The translations under genes and the position numbers were made by a program. Shown here one piece after another: positions 61,079-64,000 of a stretch of DNA of 64,000 nucleotides. Source of the stretch: Mycobacterium sp. ST-F2 (GTDB taxonomy: Bacteria > Actinomycetota > Actinomycetes > Mycobacteriales > Mycobacteriaceae). The notes beneath the pieces are model-generated. The model made no database searches and had not been told where the DNA came from. It was given only the letters and a program-made list of their open reading frames with translations. Position 1 is the stretch's first letter; every line of letters starts with the position of its first letter. The stretch is from the NCBI RefSeq assembly GCF_001905655.1, contig NZ_JMHT01000021.1, positions 1 through 64,000 of the forward strand, written 5' to 3'.

Positions 61079-62365
61079 CTAGACGGTACCGCCGGTTCTG
61101 CTGCGCTTGCCCAGCGTCGCGTGCAGGGCCAGCCCGATGACGTAGACGACGGCGCCACTGGCCATCAGCGCCGAGGACTTGCCGTCGGCCGGGATCACGG
61201 CAGCCGAGGCGGTGATCGCGATGATGAACGCCAGCCAGAACAGCGAGTCCTGCACCGCGAAGACGTGGCCGCGCAGCGCGTCGTCGACGTCGAGCTGCAT
61301 GGCCGAATCCGCGCACAGCTTGACCACCTGACCGGCGGTGCCCAGCACCAGGCTGCACACGATCAACACCGGTATCTGCAGGCCCGCACCGGAAAGCTGA
61401 ACCACCGCCGAGATGGCGAGGGCCCCGTTGGCAGTCGCATAGCGACCCCAGCGGCGCACCGCGGCCGGCATGACGACGTTGCCCAGGAACGACCCGAGGC
61501 CCGCGGCGGCGACGAACACGACGGTCACCGCGAACCCGGCGACGTGTTCGCCGCCGCCGTGCCGGACGATCACCAGCACCATCAGGGTGTTGATGCCGAA
61601 CACCATCCGGTGCGCCGCGAGACCCGTCAGGGTGGCCGTCACGGTCGGCACGTTCGCCACCGACCGGAGTCCGTAGATCCAGCCGGTGATGACGGCGTAG
61701 GCGACCGAACCGTGGACCGCGCGGACGCTGTCATCAGGACCCAGGAGGTGGCGGTGGAAGCGCACCGACAGCCACAGCGCCACCGCGACGGCCAGCGCCG
61801 CCAGCCAGATCACCACGGCCGAGCTGGTGTCGCCGGCGCCCAGCAGCCACCGGGGCAGCAGCATCACGTTGGCGCCGACGAACGCCGAGACGGCGCCGCA
61901 AGCGGTGGCCACCGAGTTCATCGACACGACGTGTTCGGTGGGTACGACGTGCGGCAGTGCGGCCGACAACCCGGAGGAGACGAAGCGGGTGAAGCCGTTG
62001 ACGATCAACGCACCGAACAGGATCCACTGGTCGGACGCGGCGTTGGCCAGCAGCGCGCCGACGCAGATCATCACCAGCAGCCGGCCGAGGTTGGCGGCGA
62101 TGAGCACCTGCCGGCGGTCCCAGCGGTCAAGCAACGCGCCGGCAAACGGACCCAGCAGCGAGTACGGCAGGTACAGCGCGGCGAAGGCGCCGGCGATGGC
62201 CAACGGGGTGGCTTGTCGTTCCGGACTGAACAGGAGCCCGCCCACCAGACCGGCCTGGAAAAGTCCGTCGCCGAACTGGCTGACCGCACGCAGTTCCAGC
62301 AGCCGCCGAAAGTCGGGCAGGGCCTGCACCGCGCGCAGGACGACGTGATGGGGGCGGTCGGTCAC
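61079..62365 (-). CDS. MFS transporter (Rv0037c homologue)
   Basis: A 428-residue membrane protein with about 12 hydrophobic helices and the MFS loop motif [18 protein letters not shown] between helices 2 and 3. The substrate cannot be predicted; macrolide or drug efflux is common for this subfamily. GTG 62365 is the first start after the non-conserved upstream frame. It is 9 nt from the Rv0036c homologue and probably heads that transcript. Confidence 0.85.
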   Translation of the reverse strand: MTDRPHHVVLRAVQALPDFRRLLELRAVSQFGDGLFQAGLVGGLLFSPERQATPLAIAGAFAALYLPYSLLGPFAGALLDRWDRRQVLIAANLGRLLVMICVGALLANAASDQWILFGALIVNGFTRFVSSGLSAALPHVVPTEHVVSMNSVATACGAVSAFVGANVMLLPRWLLGAGDTSSAVVIWLAALAVAVALWLSVRFHRHLLGPDDSVRAVHGSVAYAVITGWIYGLRSVANVPTVTATLTGLAAHRMVFGINTLMVLVIVRHGGGEHVAGFAVTVVFVAAAGLGSFLGNVVMPAAVRRWGRYATANGALAISAVVQLSGAGLQIPVLIVCSLVLGTAGQVVKLCADSAMQLDVDDALRGHVFAVQDSLFWLAFIIAITASAAVIPADGKSSALMASGAVVYVIGLALHATLGKRSRTGGTV

Positions 62366-62483
62366 TGGAATATTCGTGTCCTGATTTGAGGGTGCCGGGC
62401 GGGATCGAATCGGCCCGCTCCACACTACAAATATCCCGGCGACCCGTGTGCGTAGGTCACGGCGAGGGCCGGCGAGTGCGATG

Positions 62484-63098
62484 ATGGAGGGCGTGGCGCA
62501 GTCAGAGGAACCGGAGGATTTCATAGCCCCTGCCGCGCACCGGATCCGGGCAGGGACGCTGCTGCTTGCCAACACCGATTTGCTGGAGCCGACGTTCCGG
62601 CGCAGCGTCATCTACATCGTCGAGCACAACTCCGGTGGCACGCTCGGCGTCGTCCTGAACCGCCCCAGCGAGACGGCCGTCTACAACGTGTTGCCGCAGT
62701 GGGCGAAGCTGGCCAAGAAACCCAAGTCCATGTTCATCGGCGGACCGGTGAAGCGCGATTCCGCGTTGTGCCTGGCGACCATGAAGGTCGGCGTCGACCC
62801 GGCCACCGTGCCCGGGCTGCGCCACGTCCAGGGCCGCATCGCGATGGTCGACCTGGATGCCGAACCCGAGGAAATCGAAGCCGCCGTCGAGGGCGTCCGG
62901 ATCTATGCCGGCTACTCGGGGTGGTCGGTGGGCCAGCTCGACGGTGAGATCGAGCGCGACGACTGGATCGTGCTGTCGGCGCTGCCGTCGGACGTTCTGG
63001 TCGAGCCGCGCGTGGATCTGTGGTCGCGGGTACTGCGGCGCCAGCCCATGCCCATGGCGATGCTGGCGACGCACCCGATCGATGTGAGCCGGAACTAA
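62484..63098 (+). CDS. YqgE/AlgH family protein (Rv0038)
   Basis: A 204-residue protein with the family pattern [46 protein letters not shown], and [21 protein letters not shown]. It is very close to Mtb Rv0038, a widespread family of uncertain function. Start is ambiguous: ATG 62481, ATG 62484 and GTG 62493 are close together. Confidence 0.93.
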   Translation: MEGVAQSEEPEDFIAPAAHRIRAGTLLLANTDLLEPTFRRSVIYIVEHNSGGTLGVVLNRPSETAVYNVLPQWAKLAKKPKSMFIGGPVKRDSALCLATMKVGVDPATVPGLRHVQGRIAMVDLDAEPEEIEAAVEGVRIYAGYSGWSVGQLDGEIERDDWIVLSALPSDVLVEPRVDLWSRVLRRQPMPMAMLATHPIDVSRN

Positions 63099-63149
63099 CT
63101 GCTTCCGGGGCTTGACCCTTACGCAACGTCAGGCCTCAGCCTTATCGAT

Positions 63150-63929
63150 GTGACGCAGGAGATGCCGGTGGACGGACTCACCGTGGGCGAAGTCGCGGAG
63201 CGATTTGGCATCACGGTCCGGACGCTTCACCACTATGACGACATCGGGTTGTTGACCCCGAGTCGGCGCAGCGCCTCGGGATACCGGGTGTACACGTCGG
63301 CCGACCTGACGCGCTTGTCCCAGATCATCGTCTACCGCCGGCTCGAGTTCTCTCTCGATGAGATCGCGAGCCTGCTCGATGAGGGCGACGAGGTCAGCCA
63401 CCTGGTTCGTCAGCGCGAACGCGTCATGTCCCGCCTCGACGAGATGAAGGACCTCGTCGAGGCAATCGATCAGGCATTGGAGAAAGCGATGACCAACACC
63501 CCCATGACCGACGACGACATGCGCGAACTCTTCGGCGACGGCTTCGACGACTACCAGGCCGAGGCCGAGCAGAAGTGGGGCGAGACGCCGGAGTGGAAGG
63601 AATCGCAGCGCCGGGCCAAGTCGTACGGCAAGGACGACTGGGTCCGGATCAAGGCCGAGGGCGAAGCCGTCGAGAAGGCGTTGTCCGACGCCTTCCGTGC
63701 CGGACTTCCGCCCGACTCCGAGCAGGCGATGGCTGCCGCCGAACATCATCGAGTCCATGTGAATCGGTGGTTCTACGACTGCCCGCCGGATTTCCACCGG
63801 CGGTTGGGTGACATGTACGTCAGCGATCCGAGATACGTCGCAACCTACGACGAATCATTCGGACTTCCGGGACTGGCGGCCTACTGCCGCGCAGCGATCC
63901 ATGCGAACGCGGACCGTACGGGTAACTAG
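63150..63929 (+). CDS. MerR-family TipAL-like regulator
   Basis: A 259-residue regulator. The N-terminal MerR HTH (LTVGEVAERFGITVRTLHHYDDIGLL, SGYRVYTSADLTRL) and coiled coil lead to a TipAS antibiotic-binding domain (about 110-250: DDYQAEAEQKWGETPEWKES, HHRVHVNRWFYDCPPDFH). TipAL binds thiopeptides covalently through a Cys; here the Cys in FYDCPP is at the conserved place. GTG 63150 start. It probably regulates itself or a neighbouring transporter. Confidence 0.9.
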   Translation: MTQEMPVDGLTVGEVAERFGITVRTLHHYDDIGLLTPSRRSASGYRVYTSADLTRLSQIIVYRRLEFSLDEIASLLDEGDEVSHLVRQRERVMSRLDEMKDLVEAIDQALEKAMTNTPMTDDDMRELFGDGFDDYQAEAEQKWGETPEWKESQRRAKSYGKDDWVRIKAEGEAVEKALSDAFRAGLPPDSEQAMAAAEHHRVHVNRWFYDCPPDFHRRLGDMYVSDPRYVATYDESFGLPGLAAYCRAAIHANADRTGN

Positions 63930-64000
63930 CTGCAGGACAGCGTGCAGCTGGCGCAGCTGCCGGCGCAGCCTTCGCCGGCGGGGGCGTTCTCGCGGGCCAT
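63926..64000 (-). CDS. 3' end of a cysteine-rich protein (cut by window edge)
   Basis: A minus-strand frame reading in from the window edge: MARENAPAGEGCAGSCASCT, then LSCS and a stop. Four cysteines in the last 13 residues are unusual. ATG at 63998-64000 may be the real start of a 24-residue peptide or just an internal Met. Its stop overlaps the MerR stop in a shared CTAG. Either a metal-binding tail or a cysteine-rich small peptide; not decidable here. Confidence 0.35.
   Translation of the reverse strand: MARENAPAGEGCAGSCASCTLSCS

Noticed and set aside
60500..62389. A 629-codon plus-strand frame over the Rv0036c and Rv0037c homologues
   Set aside because: Rich in Arg, Gly, His and Gln as expected for antisense reading, and both minus-strand genes are clearly real.

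Overview
The window is the replication-origin region of a mycobacterium, most likely a rapid grower (Mycolicibacterium type). Gene content and order match the M. tuberculosis (Mtb) dnaA neighbourhood, inverted: dnaA lies on the minus strand at about 32-33.4 kb. Supporting signs are high GC, frequent GTG/TTG starts, 4-nt stop/start overlaps, a gnd gene between dnaN and recF, and mycobacteria-specific genes (fhaA, cwsA, crgA, cwlM, murJ with a pseudokinase domain, cyclase-LuxR). I cannot name a species.

Layout. 0-1.4 kb: an abortive-infection (AbiJ-type) gene downstream of tRNA-Leu(CAG). 1.6-11.2 kb: the growth and division signalling operon fhaA, fhaB, pstP, rodA, pbpA, pknA, pknB, with 4-nt overlaps from fhaB to pknB. 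11.2-15.1 kb: pabA/trpG, a DUF881 gene, crgA, a PH-domain gene, ppiA and cwsA, with an inverted-repeat cluster behind pknB. 15.1-21.0 kb: an accessory zone with two insertions. The first is a type VII secretion toxin-like cassette bracketed by a 117-bp duplication of the cwsA 3' end and terminator. The second is a decayed island at tRNA-Ala carrying a helix-turn-helix gene, a HIT hydrolase, a nucleotidyltransferase and an integrase remnant. 21.0-33.5 kb: tRNA-Ala, a micro-ORF, tRNA-Ile, a DUF3566 gene, gyrA, a small monooxygenase gene, gyrB, dciA, recF, gnd, dnaN, oriC and dnaA.

33.5-40.3 kb: rpmH, rnpA, yidD, yidC, jag, rsmG, parA, parB and an Rv3916c-like gene, with several parS sites. 40.3-45.9 kb: a peptidase-like hydrolase, an F420-type oxidoreductase, a 1140-residue cyclase-ATPase-LuxR regulator and a small ATPase. 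45.9-59.7 kb: cwlM, trxA, trxB, the sigM partner gene, an inserted segment with two apparently 5'-truncated secreted-protein genes, sigM, murJ, the Rv3909 and mutT4 homologues, and pcnA. 59.7-64 kb: an acidic repeat protein, a mycothiol-transferase-like gene, an MFS transporter, YqgE, a TipAL-like MerR regulator and the cut end of a cysteine-rich gene.

The core genes form one functional picture. PknA/PknB and PstP control phosphorylation of FhaA, CwlM and MurJ, all encoded here. RodA and PbpA build peptidoglycan, and CrgA and CwsA organise the septum and pole. DnaA, oriC, gyrase and ParABS control replication and segregation from the same locus. The non-core interest lies in 15-21 kb, the AbiJ gene, the sigM insertion, and parS-like sites spread over about 36 kb.
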